Shown: positions 1 to 7,728 of the stretch, in pieces
How the letters are laid out: each line of letters begins with the position of its first letter
Position numbering within the stretch: the stretch's first letter is position 1
The notes under the pieces: model-generated
Databases searched by the model: none
What the model was told of the DNA's origin: nothing
Seen by the model: the letters and a program-made list of their open reading frames with translations, nothing else
Translations under genes and position numbers: made by a program
From: an uncultured bacterium
GTDB taxonomy: Bacteria > Patescibacteriota > Minisyncoccia > CAIUEV01
Length of the DNA: 16,874 nucleotides
Assembly: GCA_903898335.1 (NCBI GenBank)
Contig: CAIUEV010000025.1
Location: 1 to 16,874, forward strand
Direction of reading: 5' to 3'

Positions 1-1
1 C

Positions 2-112
2 AACAAAAACAGCAACAGCAACTCGAATAAAAACAGTAATTCAAACAGCAACAAGAATAGCAACAAAAACGATAACGACAACAAAAAAAGTTCCAAGAAA
101 AAGAAAGACTAG
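2..112 (+). CDS. C-terminal tail of an Asn/Ser/Lys-rich protein (partial, 5' end outside window)
   Basis: The second frame is open from the window edge to a TAG at 110-112 and gives 36 residues. They consist almost only of Asn, Ser and Lys, then a basic end (KKSSKKKKD). An eight-residue unit KNSNSNSN occurs twice and then decays into NKNSNKNDND. The two copies use different synonymous codons for Ser (AGC, TCG, AGT, TCA) and Asn (AAC, AAT), so the protein composition seems to be maintained rather than the DNA having recently slipped. A terminator follows within 30 bases, which supports this being a real gene end. Such tails are usual as disordered linkers or ends of surface or secreted proteins. 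The body of the protein lies outside the window, so no function can be given. Confidence 0.6.
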   Translation, partial: NKNSNSNSNKNSNSNSNKNSNKNDNDNKKSSKKKKD

Positions 113-138
113 GCCTGAGGAAATTATCAAGAAATAAA

Positions 139-174
139 AAAAGAGACTCGTAAAAACGGGTCTCTTTTGGTTTT
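139..174. terminator. Bidirectional intrinsic terminator
   Basis: A stem of about 12 pairs (AAAAGAGACTCG with CGGGTCTCTTTT, one G-T pair) closes a loop of about six bases. On the plus strand it is followed by TTTTGGTTTT. On the minus strand the A-run at 136-142 supplies the U tract. It therefore serves both the plus gene ending at 112 and the minus gene ending at 195. Confidence 0.8.
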
Positions 175-194
175 AGCTAAGGTGTCGACTCAGA

Positions 195-488
195 TTAATA
201 TCGGGGGGTTCTGGGATATGGATCGACTAGCACTCTTTTGGGCTTGCGCAGGTGATCGATTAAAAAATCAATCTTCCACTGATCAACCCCGGCGATAATT
301 CCGTCGTTGATCATTTCTCTCAAGAAATCGGGGGCGTACTGGGATCCATTTTTTATGTCCGCAATGGCCTGATCAATATAAGCGTCGGATCCTCCATACT
401 CAGCTGCAACAATTAAATTGTCGCCGAATATTGAGCAAGCCGCCACCAAAGCAATAAATGCGAACACTCCGGCAAACTTTTTCTGCAT
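195..488 (-). CDS. Small exported protein of unknown function (signal peptide, possible lipoprotein)
   Basis: This is a 97-residue protein. It begins MQKK, then a hydrophobic stretch at about residues 5-22 containing VAAC, which fits a lipobox with Cys18. A type I cleavage after VAA near residue 28 is an alternative. The mature part is acidic to neutral and ends in a Pro/Arg/Tyr-rich tail (DPYPRTPRY). No family was recognised. The start is well supported: AGGAG at 496-500 (read on the minus strand) lies seven bases before ATG, and a good promoter lies just upstream. A terminator follows 21 bases after the stop, so the gene is monocistronic. The strong Shine-Dalgarno contrasts with most genes here and suggests efficient translation. 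An exported or envelope role is inferred from the signal sequence only. Confidence 0.8.
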   Translation of the reverse strand: MQKKFAGVFAFIALVAACSIFGDNLIVAAEYGGSDAYIDQAIADIKNGSQYAPDFLREMINDGIIAGVDQWKIDFLIDHLRKPKRVLVDPYPRTPRY

Positions 489-526
489 CCCTCTTCTCCT
501 TTTCCAAAGAACTTATTTGACGCGAG

Positions 527-554
527 ATTATGTGATTTATTTTCATTTTGTCAA
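527..554 (-). promoter_or_regulatory. Sigma-70-type promoter for the small exported protein
   Basis: On the minus strand, TTGACA (549-554) is a perfect -35 box, followed by a 16-base spacer and CATAAT (527-532, five of six matches). It lies about 40 bases upstream of the ATG at 488. Confidence 0.65.
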
Positions 555-566
555 GCATTTCCGGAC

Positions 567-594
567 TTTACACTCTTTAAATATGGTATATACT
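567..594 (+). promoter_or_regulatory. Sigma-70-type promoter for the CPVC protein-gyrA-pilin operon
   Basis: TTTACA (567-572), a 16-base spacer and TATACT (589-594) each match the consensus at five of six positions. Transcription would start near 601, giving a leader of about 29 bases before the ATG at 630. It sits back to back with the minus-strand promoter at 527-554. Confidence 0.6.
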
Positions 595-629
595 TGCTGT
601 GCGTAGTAAAAGACTAAACTAAAATCAAT

Positions 630-1163
630 ATGCGTAAAAAGGAAAAAATTTGGTTTTTCTTCGTTTTTTTGTTTCTGGGACTAATCGGCACGCTCAATAA
701 CGCCTTGGCCGTTTGTCCTGTTTGCACCGTTGCCGTAGCCGGCGGTCTCGGTGTTTCTCGTTGGCTGGGTATCGACGATTTTATTTCCAGTCTTTGGATC
801 GGCGGGTTGAATCTTTCCCTTATTTTTTGGACTTTGAGTTATCTGAAACGAAAAGGAAAGTTTAATCTCACCAACGGTATCGTTGTTTTTTTTCTTTTTT
901 ACACTACCACTATTTACTCGCTTCATTGGTACGGAGCACTCTGGATAAGAAGGAATACGCTCTGGGGAGTAGATAAGATTATTTTGGGGATCATAATCGG
1001 GACTGTTATTTTTTGGGCCAGCGCCATTTTAAACAGTATTTTAAAGAAAAAGAATGGCGGTCGAGTCTATTTTCCTTTTCAGAAAGTCGCTCTACCCAGT
1101 TTCTTTCTTTTAATTGCGAGCTTTATTTATTATTTCGCCTGCAAATGTTTGAATATTAATTAA
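630..1163 (+). CDS. CPVC-motif integral membrane protein, function unknown
   Basis: This is a 177-residue membrane protein. Residues 7-27 form a signal anchor, directly followed by CPVC (Cys29, Cys32) and the segment [18 protein letters not shown]. About four more hydrophobic helices follow, near residues 51-69, 80-100, 112-135 and 148-168. The CxxC pair next to a membrane helix could be a redox or metal site, but no thioredoxin fold is evident. From memory of CPR genomes, proteins with this Cys-Pro-x-Cys segment and a conserved GIDD-type turn are common there and uncharacterised; that cannot be checked here. The gene is first in an operon, seven bases before gyrA, and has a strong promoter but no clear Shine-Dalgarno. 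It might belong to cofactor transport or disulfide handling, but this is speculation. Confidence 0.75.
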   Translation: MRKKEKIWFFFVFLFLGLIGTLNNALAVCPVCTVAVAGGLGVSRWLGIDDFISSLWIGGLNLSLIFWTLSYLKRKGKFNLTNGIVVFFLFYTTTIYSLHWYGALWIRRNTLWGVDKIILGIIIGTVIFWASAILNSILKKKNGGRVYFPFQKVALPSFFLLIASFIYYFACKCLNIN

Positions 1164-1170
1164 AATTACC

Positions 1171-3621
1171 ATGGAAAACGAAAGAGTTAAAAATAGGGAG
1201 ATAGTCACTGAGATGGAACAATCCTATTTGGATTATGCTATGAGTGTTATTGTTTCCCGCGCTTTACCGGATGTCCGTGACGGCTTAAAGCCCGTTCATC
1301 GTCGCATCCTTTATTCGATGCACGGTCTCGGACTGCGTCACAATGTCAAGTATCGAAAATCCGCTCTGGTGGTCGGAGATGTGCTTGGAAAGTATCATCC
1401 TCACGGTGACACGGCCGTTTACGATACTTTGGTGCGTATGGCTCAGGATTTTTCCTTTCGCTACCCTTTGATTGACGGGCAAGGAAACTTTGGTTCAATG
1501 GATGGAGACAGTGCGGCCGCCATGAGATACACCGAATGTCGAATGGCTCAAATGGGAGAAGAAATGCTGTTGGACATAGAGAAAGAAACGGTTGACTTTG
1601 TTCTCAACTATGACGCCAGCCGAAAAGAACCTCGGGTTTTGCCGACTCGACTGCCTCAGTTTTTACTCAACGGAACCATGGGCATCGCCGTTGGAATGGC
1701 CACCAACATCCCTCCTCATAATCTTGGAGAAATAGTTGATGCTCTCATAAAAGTGCTCGAAAAACCGGAAACAACCATTGAGGAGCTCATGGAAGATTTT
1801 AAGGGTCCCGATTTTCCCACCGGGGGAACTATCTTTAGCAAAAAAGATATTCTGCAAGCTTACGCCACCGGTCGCGGCCGGATTTTGACACGCGCCGAAG
1901 CAGATATTCAAGAAGGACCAAAAGGTTTCCGCATTGTCGTGAAGGAAGTCGTCTATCAGACAAACAAGGCTCAAACAATCGCTAAAATCGCCGAGTTGGT
2001 TAAACTTGGAAAGCTGGACGGAATCAGAGACTTGAGAGACGAATCTAATAAAGACGGCGTTCGCATCGTCATCGAACTGAAAAGAGACGCTCAGCCGAAT
2101 AGGGTTTTAAACAAACTCTATTTGATGACCGACTTACAAAAAGCCTTCAACGTAAATATGTTGGCCTTGGTTGATGGAATTCAACCGAGAGTTCTTGGCT
2201 TGAAAGAAGTTTTGGAATATTTCGTTATCCATCGCCGAGAAGTGGTAAGACGTCGCACCGAATTTGAGTTGAGAAAAGCCAAAGAGAGGATGCATATTTT
2301 GGAAGGTCTGAAAAAAGCTCTTGACCACATAGATGAAGTCATCGCCGTCATCAAGAAATCCAAGAACAAAGAAGAGGCTCACAGAAATTTAGTGGCTAAA
2401 TTTAAATTCTCCGACGTCCAAGCTGCCGCGATTCTTGAAATGAGACTGCAAACCCTGTCCGGATTGGAGAGAAAGAAAATCGAAGATGAGCTTGAAGAAA
2501 AGAGAAAACTGATTAAAGAGCTCGAGGCAATTTTGGCCTCGGAAGAGCTGTTGAAGGGAGTCATTAAGAAAGAGTTTCTTGAGGTTAAAGACAAATTCGC
2601 CGATCCGCGCCGCACCAAAGTTATGGCCAGAGGCATTAAGGATTTTTCCGCCGAAGATTTGATTCCTCAAGAAGAAACGCTTATTGTTGTCACCAGAAGC
2701 GGCTACATAAAAAGAACCAGCCCTAAACAATATCGAACTCAACACCGCGGAGGCAGGGGAGTTATGGGCGCCGGAATGAAAGAAGATGACTCAATTAGCC
2801 ATCTCTTCTTGACCAACACTCACGCCGATATTCTTTTCTTTACCAGCCTGGGAAGAGTATTTCAGCTGAAAGCCCATGAGCTGCCGGAATTTTCTCGCTC
2901 CGCCAAGGGCCAAGCTCTGGTCAACTTTCTTAATTTATCTCCGGGCGAGAAAGTCACCGCCATCATTAGCTTAATGGACGCGGAAAATCTGAAATATTTC
3001 CTGTTCATAACCAAAAACGGCGTCATCAAAAAGACGGAGAAATCAGCTTTTGACAATGTGAGAAGAAGCGGTTTGATTGCCATCCGGCTCAAAGATGGGG
3101 ACGAACTTTCTTGGGTTAGAGGAAGTTCCGAGCAAGACGAAATAATTTTAGTCTCAGCTAACGGACAGGCCATAAAATTCAAAGAGAGAGAAATTCGACC
3201 AATGGGTCGATCCGCTTCCGGAATCAGAGGAATGCGTCTCAAGAGCGATGATCATATCGTCGGCATCAGCTCATCCGGCATAGAAGACAAAGATAAGTTG
3301 ATGCTCAACATCAGTGCTAACGGACTCGGGAAATTCTCAGCTCTTTCCAGCTACCGGATTCAAGGAAGAGGAGGCAGCGGCATTAAAACCATGAAAATAA
3401 ACAAAAAAACCGGCCAATTGGTGTTGGCTCAAGTTGTGGACAAAAACGAGCGAGAAAGCAAAGACCTCATTGCCACTTCACTCGAGGGCCAAGTTATCCG
3501 AACCCCACTGAAAAAAATTCCTATCATCAGTAGAAATACCCAGGGAGTAAAGATAATCAAGCTCAAAGAGGGAGACAGTGTCTCTTCGGGGGATATTATC
3601 GACACAGAAAAAGAAGCTTAA
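1171..3621 (+). CDS. gyrA: DNA gyrase subunit A
   Basis: GyrA is the breakage-reunion subunit of DNA gyrase, which introduces negative supercoils with GyrB using ATP. The 816-residue length is normal. The N-terminal domain carries the helix-turn-helix region [20 protein letters not shown] (residues 73-92) and the catalytic Tyr120 in AAMRYTE. A tower and coiled-coil region follows at about residues 350-480. The C-terminal pinwheel begins near residue 490 and contains a GyrA box, QHRGGRG (residues 524-530). That box is diagnostic of gyrase rather than topoisomerase IV ParC. Thr81 and Asp85 sit at the quinolone-determining positions (Ser83 and Asp87 in E. coli). No Shine-Dalgarno precedes the ATG (TTAAAATTACC), which is typical of this window. 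The gene lies between a membrane protein and a pilin-like protein; gyrB is not adjacent. Confidence 0.97.
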   Translation: MENERVKNREIVTEMEQSYLDYAMSVIVSRALPDVRDGLKPVHRRILYSMHGLGLRHNVKYRKSALVVGDVLGKYHPHGDTAVYDTLVRMAQDFSFRYPLIDGQGNFGSMDGDSAAAMRYTECRMAQMGEEMLLDIEKETVDFVLNYDASRKEPRVLPTRLPQFLLNGTMGIAVGMATNIPPHNLGEIVDALIKVLEKPETTIEELMEDFKGPDFPTGGTIFSKKDILQAYATGRGRILTRAEADIQEGPKGFRIVVKEVVYQTNKAQTIAKIAELVKLGKLDGIRDLRDESNKDGVRIVIELKRDAQPNRVLNKLYLMTDLQKAFNVNMLALVDGIQPRVLGLKEVLEYFVIHRREVVRRRTEFELRKAKERMHILEGLKKALDHIDEVIAVIKKSKNKEEAHRNLVAKFKFSDVQAAAILEMRLQTLSGLERKKIEDELEEKRKLIKELEAILASEELLKGVIKKEFLEVKDKFADPRRTKVMARGIKDFSAEDLIPQEETLIVVTRSGYIKRTSPKQYRTQHRGGRGVMGAGMKEDDSISHLFLTNTHADILFFTSLGRVFQLKAHELPEFSRSAKGQALVNFLNLSPGEKVTAIISLMDAENLKYFLFITKNGVIKKTEKSAFDNVRRSGLIAIRLKDGDELSWVRGSSEQDEIILVSANGQAIKFKEREIRPMGRSASGIRGMRLKSDDHIVGISSSGIEDKDKLMLNISANGLGKFSALSSYRIQGRGGSGIKTMKINKKTGQLVLAQVVDKNERESKDLIATSLEGQVIRTPLKKIPIISRNTQGVKIIKLKEGDSVSSGDIIDTEKEA

Positions 3622-3641
3622 ACTTCTTTAAATAAAAATAA

Positions 3642-5051
3642 ATGTTACCCAAAAAAACAAATGATTTCAACAAAAAGAAGAAAGGAATGTTGATTCCGTT
3701 TGTTTTGGTTTTTGGTGGTATCCTTTCTCTGATTCTGGTTGGGCTGCTGAGCTACATCGCCCTAAGATATGAACATTCTTTAAGGCAGACTTCAAAAAGT
3801 AAAGCTCTTCAAGCCGCCGAGGCGGGTTTGAATTACTACCATTGGTACGTTATCCATGCCTTGGAAGGAAAATCGGCAGCCCAGATCGACGCCTACTGGG
3901 CCGGTACGCCCCTTGGGGTTCCTTTCTATGAGAACCAGATAAGTGACAGCGAAGGAGAAACAATGTTGGGCTACAGAGTGGAGGTCACTCCTCCCGATGT
4001 CGGCTCTATGATAATTATGGTTGAGGTAACCGGCTGGGACACCAAAAGACCAAACCTGACTCGAACTCTAAAAGCTCGACTCAGAAAACCTTCTTGGAGC
4101 GAATATTCGGTTATTGCCAACGACATAATGCGATTTGGCACCGGTACGGAAACTTGGGGTCCCATTCATTCCAATAATGGAGTTCACTACGATGGCGTGG
4201 CTCACAATGTGGTTACCAGCTCAATCGTTGATACTTATTGGGATCCGGATTATGGCCGCTGGAAACCGGGAGTATGGACAGCCCTTGGTGATGAATCGAC
4301 CGTTTTTCTGGCTGGCAAAGAATATCCTGTACCAAGCAAAGACTTTAACAAGATTACCGTTGATTTCAGTAAAATGAAGGAGGAATCTCAGCCCGCCAAC
4401 GGTGGTTTATATTTTTCCAATCCGGGCGGAACCAGCTGCGGTCTTCATTTTACTTTAAGTTCTTTAGGAACGGTAATGGCCTCAAATGTTACTTCTTGCA
4501 GTTTCGATACTTATGAAATTTATGACGAAACCGATTTCCACAGCTACACTCTGCCAACTAACGGTCTTATTTTTGCAGAGAGTAATCTCTGGATAGACGG
4601 CTCAATTAACAACAAACATCTTACCATTGCCGCCGCCAAACTCAGTGGCGGATCACTGGCCAATATTTATATCAACAATGACATTCTTTATTCAAACCAT
4701 GACGGCAAAGATATTCTTGGTCTAATCGCTCAAAACAATGTTACGGTCGGACTTAAAAGCGATGACCAACTGATAATCGATGCGGCTCTGGTGGCGCAAA
4801 CGGGTCGGGTCGGCCGGGATTACTACACTTACACCGACGATCCTTCCTATTACCTTCGCAGCACCATCACAGTTAACGGAGCCATAGCGACTAACAGGCG
4901 CTACGGTTTTGCCTGGGTATGCGGAGGTACCCACTGTTCCGGCTACACAAATAGAAATATTATTTACGACAACAATCTACTTTATTATCCACCCCCGTTC
5001 TTTCCCACCGGTGATCATTATTCTATCGATTTGTGGGAGGAGGAACAATAA
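3642..5051 (+). CDS. PilX-like type IV pilus minor pilin / pilus assembly protein
   Basis: This is a 469-residue protein with a class III-type N terminus. A short basic leader (NKKKKG, residues 10-15) is followed by a hydrophobic helix (about residues 17-42) and then SKALQAAEAGLNYY (about 53-66), which is the hallmark of PilX-type N-terminal domains. The processing Glu at position +5 of the mature helix is absent, as in many PilX/GspK-type minor pilins. The large C-terminal part contains GPIHSNNGVHYDG (about residues 167-179) and four late Cys, as in CGGTHC, that could form disulfides in an exported domain. It ends with many Tyr and Asn. The role inferred is minor pilin or tip component at the cell surface. 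It starts 20 bases after gyrA with no visible terminator, so it is likely co-transcribed with gyrA. Its stop lies five bases from the stop of the opposing glycosyltransferase gene. Confidence 0.75.
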   Translation: MLPKKTNDFNKKKKGMLIPFVLVFGGILSLILVGLLSYIALRYEHSLRQTSKSKALQAAEAGLNYYHWYVIHALEGKSAAQIDAYWAGTPLGVPFYENQISDSEGETMLGYRVEVTPPDVGSMIIMVEVTGWDTKRPNLTRTLKARLRKPSWSEYSVIANDIMRFGTGTETWGPIHSNNGVHYDGVAHNVVTSSIVDTYWDPDYGRWKPGVWTALGDESTVFLAGKEYPVPSKDFNKITVDFSKMKEESQPANGGLYFSNPGGTSCGLHFTLSSLGTVMASNVTSCSFDTYEIYDETDFHSYTLPTNGLIFAESNLWIDGSINNKHLTIAAAKLSGGSLANIYINNDILYSNHDGKDILGLIAQNNVTVGLKSDDQLIIDAALVAQTGRVGRDYYTYTDDPSYYLRSTITVNGAIATNRRYGFAWVCGGTHCSGYTNRNIIYDNNLLYYPPPFFPTGDHYSIDLWEEEQ

Positions 5052-5056
5052 ATCGG

Positions 5057-6196
5057 TTAGTCTTTTCTCATTGTTTCTCGCATAAAGAAGAAGAAAATAG
5101 CGGAAGCACCGCTAAAAATAAAATACAGTCCTAAAACGGCCGTCCTAAACATGGCCAAATCGTGAAAACCGTTACTTATCCACTGTAAAAGAACGGAAGC
5201 GTCAATCAGCAATCCCGCCAAAAAAACCAGCAAACTGACGACAATGCCTTTTTCCAAAGAAATTTTTTCGAGCCGTTCCAAAATCCTGTCTTTTCGATAA
5301 TAAATATTCAGATGAGAAAAAATTTTTATAATCAGACCCATTTGAAGTACCGATATTCCAAGCAGCGCCATCGTCAGTCCGAAAATCATAAAATGGATAT
5401 CCATAAAAATCGGGCCCCAAACAAACGGTCCATTGGCTTGCATTAAAACCAGGGTTGAACCAACCAAAAACAATAAAAAGCCCGGCCAAACAAAAACAAA
5501 ATTGGGTGCATAAAGAAGCATAAATTTAAGATGACGCCAGCCATCTCGCCAGGTATTCAAATGCGGTGGGCGGCCTCTTTTATCTCGATGCAGAGTAATG
5601 GGGATCTCTTTTATTTTCAGTCCCAGAATACCCGCCTTGATAACCATTTCCGAAGCGAACTCCATTCCTCCGGCCACCAAATTCATCCTCTCAAAGACGC
5701 TTTTTCTCAGACCGCGCATTCCACAATTGCAATCCGAAATCTTGGTACCAAAAAATAGATTAAGAACAAAAGTCAAAACCGGCGTTCCAAGATATCTATG
5801 CAAAAAAGGCATAGCTCCTTTTTCGATTCGGCCCTTGATTCGACTTCCGATAACCAGATCGTAGCCTTTCCTCAGGTTTTCCACAAAACCTTCTATCTTC
5901 AAAAAATTATATGAATCGTCAGCATCACCCATAATCAAGAATTCCGACCTCGCTTCACGAAATCCACACTTTAATGCATTTCCGTATCCTCTCTGTGGAC
6001 AATTGACCACCCTGGCTCCGTACTTTTTGGCTGCTTCCACTGAATCGTCAGTTGATCCATTATCAGAAACGATAATCTCTCCCTCTATCCCCAATCTTTT
6101 AAAGGCGGAAAATCCTTTTTTAATAACAATCGGCAAAGTTTTTCCTTCATTAAGACAGGGAATAACTATTGAGACCTCGGGGGAATGGCTGTTCAT
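5057..6196 (-). CDS. Family 2 glycosyltransferase with C-terminal membrane helices (polyprenol-phosphate sugar transferase type)
   Basis: The enzyme is predicted to transfer a sugar from a nucleotide donor, probably to a polyprenyl phosphate on the inner membrane face. Length is 379 residues. The GT-A domain starts VSIVIPCLNEG (residues 8-18), has SDNGSTDDS near 44-52, QRGYGNAL near 68-75, and the metal-binding GDADDS at 90-95, matching DPM1/GtrB-like enzymes. After about residue 230 there are about four hydrophobic helices, ending in a basic tail (MRETMRKD). This four-helix anchor resembles GtrB-type transferases that feed flippase or glycan assembly. It lies 29 bases after tsaD on the same strand, with no Shine-Dalgarno, so it is likely the last gene of a ybaB-tsaD-transferase operon. 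The sugar and acceptor are not deducible. Confidence 0.88.
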   Translation of the reverse strand: MNSHSPEVSIVIPCLNEGKTLPIVIKKGFSAFKRLGIEGEIIVSDNGSTDDSVEAAKKYGARVVNCPQRGYGNALKCGFREARSEFLIMGDADDSYNFLKIEGFVENLRKGYDLVIGSRIKGRIEKGAMPFLHRYLGTPVLTFVLNLFFGTKISDCNCGMRGLRKSVFERMNLVAGGMEFASEMVIKAGILGLKIKEIPITLHRDKRGRPPHLNTWRDGWRHLKFMLLYAPNFVFVWPGFLLFLVGSTLVLMQANGPFVWGPIFMDIHFMIFGLTMALLGISVLQMGLIIKIFSHLNIYYRKDRILERLEKISLEKGIVVSLLVFLAGLLIDASVLLQWISNGFHDLAMFRTAVLGLYFIFSGASAIFFFFMRETMRKD

Positions 6197-6225
6197 ATTT
6201 TTAATTTAAAAAATACTTAGCTTCT

Positions 6226-7356
6226 TCAATGTAATTTTAGATTGGGATCGATTTCGATTTTTTTCCAATTATCAAAATATTTTTTACCGGAAGATATTTT
6301 TTTATCTCGGCAAAATCTTAAATAGGCCGGCGGAACAAGCATCGCCGCGTTGTCACCGGTATGTTCTTTTTTGGGGAAATAGATCTTGATGCTTGGATCA
6401 AATTCATTAATAGAAAGCTCCAATCGCTCTCTTAAGAGACTATTGGCCGCCACTCCGCCACCCAAAATAAAGCTTCTGTAGCCGCCTCTTTTTAAGGCTT
6501 TTAGGGTTTTTAATTTTAGAGCCTCGATAGCGGTTGACTCAAAAGCTCGAGCCAAATCGGCCTTCTGCTTTTTGGTCAATTTTATACCTAAATCGGGTTT
6601 TGGCGCTCTTCCCAGAACTTCCTTTAAACTTTTATTTTTTGATAGAGTTAAGGCTTTATACAAAACGGCGGTTTTAAGTCCCGAGAAAGAAAAGTTTAAG
6701 TCTCCGCTGTTTTTTAGGGGAACGGAAAAAGAGTAATCCGGATCCCCCTCCAACGCCAGCTTGCTGATCAGCGGCCCTCCCGGATAGCCCAGTCCGACTA
6801 TTCTAGCCACTTTGTCAAAAGCCTCGCCAACGGCATCATCCAAAGTTCCTCCCAAAATCTCGTATTCCAAATGATCTCGCATTTCGATTAATAGCGTGTG
6901 ACCGCCGGAGACTAGCAAGCCCAGAGCCGGAAAAATTCTGTCCCTCAGACCCAATTCCAAGTCCCGGTTGATCCAGGGAGCATAAAGATGACCCTCCAGA
7001 TGATTAATGGGCATCAAAGGTTTACCCCAAAAAAAACTTAAAGTCTTGGCAAAGTTCAGACCGGTAATCAGAGCCGGCGCCAAACCGGGACCATTGGTTA
7101 CCCCGATTAGTTTTATTTTGCCAAACCCACCCTTTGCCGATTTAAAACCTGCTTTCCGAAAAGCTTCTTCCAGAGTCGGTACTAAATTTTTCAAATGCTC
7201 TCTTGCCGCTAAATCGGGAACTACGCCACCCCAAGCAGAGTGAAGTTTCATTTGAGAGGCAACAGCATGCGACAGAATCTTAACCCTGTTCGCAACAATC
7301 TGACCGATAGCGACGGCCGTTTCATCACAAGAAGTTTCTACGGTAAGAATATGCAA
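6226..7356 (-). CDS. tsaD: tRNA N6-adenosine threonylcarbamoyltransferase TsaD
   Basis: TsaD transfers the threonylcarbamoyl group to A37 of ANN-decoding tRNAs, with TsaB and TsaE, using threonylcarbamoyl-AMP made by TsaC/Sua5. The 376-residue protein starts with the family signature ILTVETSCDETAVAI. It has the metal-binding pair His119 and His123 in NHLEGH, the glycine-rich LVSGGHT, and Asp335 in HTGDNAA near the C terminus. It is somewhat longer than the usual 330-350 residues, mainly through extra residues around 70-85 and 240-265. The start codon is TTG (7354-7356). It places the first residue exactly where the family begins, and the next Met is residue 36, inside the conserved domain, so TTG is the best choice. 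The stop is TGA, evidence that TGA is not recoded. The gene lies 19 bases after ybaB. Confidence 0.96.
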   Translation of the reverse strand: MHILTVETSCDETAVAIGQIVANRVKILSHAVASQMKLHSAWGGVVPDLAAREHLKNLVPTLEEAFRKAGFKSAKGGFGKIKLIGVTNGPGLAPALITGLNFAKTLSFFWGKPLMPINHLEGHLYAPWINRDLELGLRDRIFPALGLLVSGGHTLLIEMRDHLEYEILGGTLDDAVGEAFDKVARIVGLGYPGGPLISKLALEGDPDYSFSVPLKNSGDLNFSFSGLKTAVLYKALTLSKNKSLKEVLGRAPKPDLGIKLTKKQKADLARAFESTAIEALKLKTLKALKRGGYRSFILGGGVAANSLLRERLELSINEFDPSIKIYFPKKEHTGDNAAMLVPPAYLRFCRDKKISSGKKYFDNWKKIEIDPNLKLH

Positions 7357-7375
7357 AACCTTGAATTAAAAATAC

Positions 7376-7633
7376 TTATCCACCCAACATACTGCCCAAA
7401 CCGCCCATATTACTCATCATTGATTTCTGAACCGAACGCATAGCTCGATTGAAACATTTTCTCACATATTTCTCCAGCTTGGGATCTTCCGGATTGTCAA
7501 TTTGAACGTTTAAAACCTCCATCGCTCCGTTCATTGTGATTTTTACGCCCGAATATTCTTCGACAATCTCAACCGATTCCATCTGTTTTTTAATTTGACG
7601 CAATTTTTTGAGTTCTTTAAGCTGTCCCAGCAT
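7376..7633 (-). CDS. ybaB: YbaB/EbfC family nucleoid-associated protein
   Basis: This is a small DNA-binding dimer of the YbaB/EbfC family, thought to help organise the nucleoid. The 85-residue sequence shows the charged N-terminal helix (LKELKKLRQIKKQMESVEI), a central beta sheet with GVKITMNGAMEVLNVQID, a second helix with YVRKCFNRAMRSVQKSM, and the Gly/Met-rich end MGGLGSMLGG typical of the family. It is shorter than E. coli YbaB (about 109 residues), with a trimmed N-terminal helix. In many bacteria ybaB sits between dnaX and recR; here it precedes tsaD, so that context is lost. It is the first gene of a minus-strand operon and is divergent from dus across 95 bases. Confidence 0.88.
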   Translation of the reverse strand: MLGQLKELKKLRQIKKQMESVEIVEEYSGVKITMNGAMEVLNVQIDNPEDPKLEKYVRKCFNRAMRSVQKSMMSNMGGLGSMLGG

Positions 7634-7677
7634 GTTTGATCTTTAATTTTTAGCTAAATCTTTAGAGGATGATAAAC

Positions 7678-7683
7678 TATAAT
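7678..7683 (+). promoter_or_regulatory. Possible -10 box for dus
   Basis: A perfect TATAAT lies 45 bases before the dus start, in the divergent gap between ybaB and dus. No convincing -35 box is seen at 16-18 bases upstream, so this is a weak call in an AT-rich stretch. Confidence 0.3.
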
Positions 7684-7728
7684 TAATCAAGCGACAAGTT
7701 AATCTATTTATTTTACAGTAGCCATTCC

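Noticed and set aside
2..90. Short direct repeats that might be a CRISPR array or tandem DNA repeat
   Set aside because: The repeats are protein-level Asn/Ser/Lys codons in one open frame, with no fixed repeat and spacer lengths.
418..606. Plus-strand open frame across the divergent promoter region
   Set aside because: It overlaps the start of the minus-strand exported protein and both promoters. Its sequence has no recognisable domain and no Shine-Dalgarno.
1411..1425. Quinolone-resistance substitution in GyrA
   Set aside because: Thr81 replaces Ser at the usual position, but Thr is common in natural GyrA proteins, and Asp85 is intact. No resistance claim is justified.
2389..2745. Minus-strand frames inside gyrA
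   Set aside because: They lie wholly inside a conserved gene and have no Shine-Dalgarno or family likeness.
1171..3621. ParC (topoisomerase IV) instead of GyrA
   Set aside because: The C-terminal GyrA box QHRGGRG is present and the C-terminal pinwheel is full length.
6226..6228. TGA recoded as glycine, as in Gracilibacteria and Absconditabacteria
   Set aside because: TGA ends tsaD at the expected family length, and no gene here contains an in-frame TGA.
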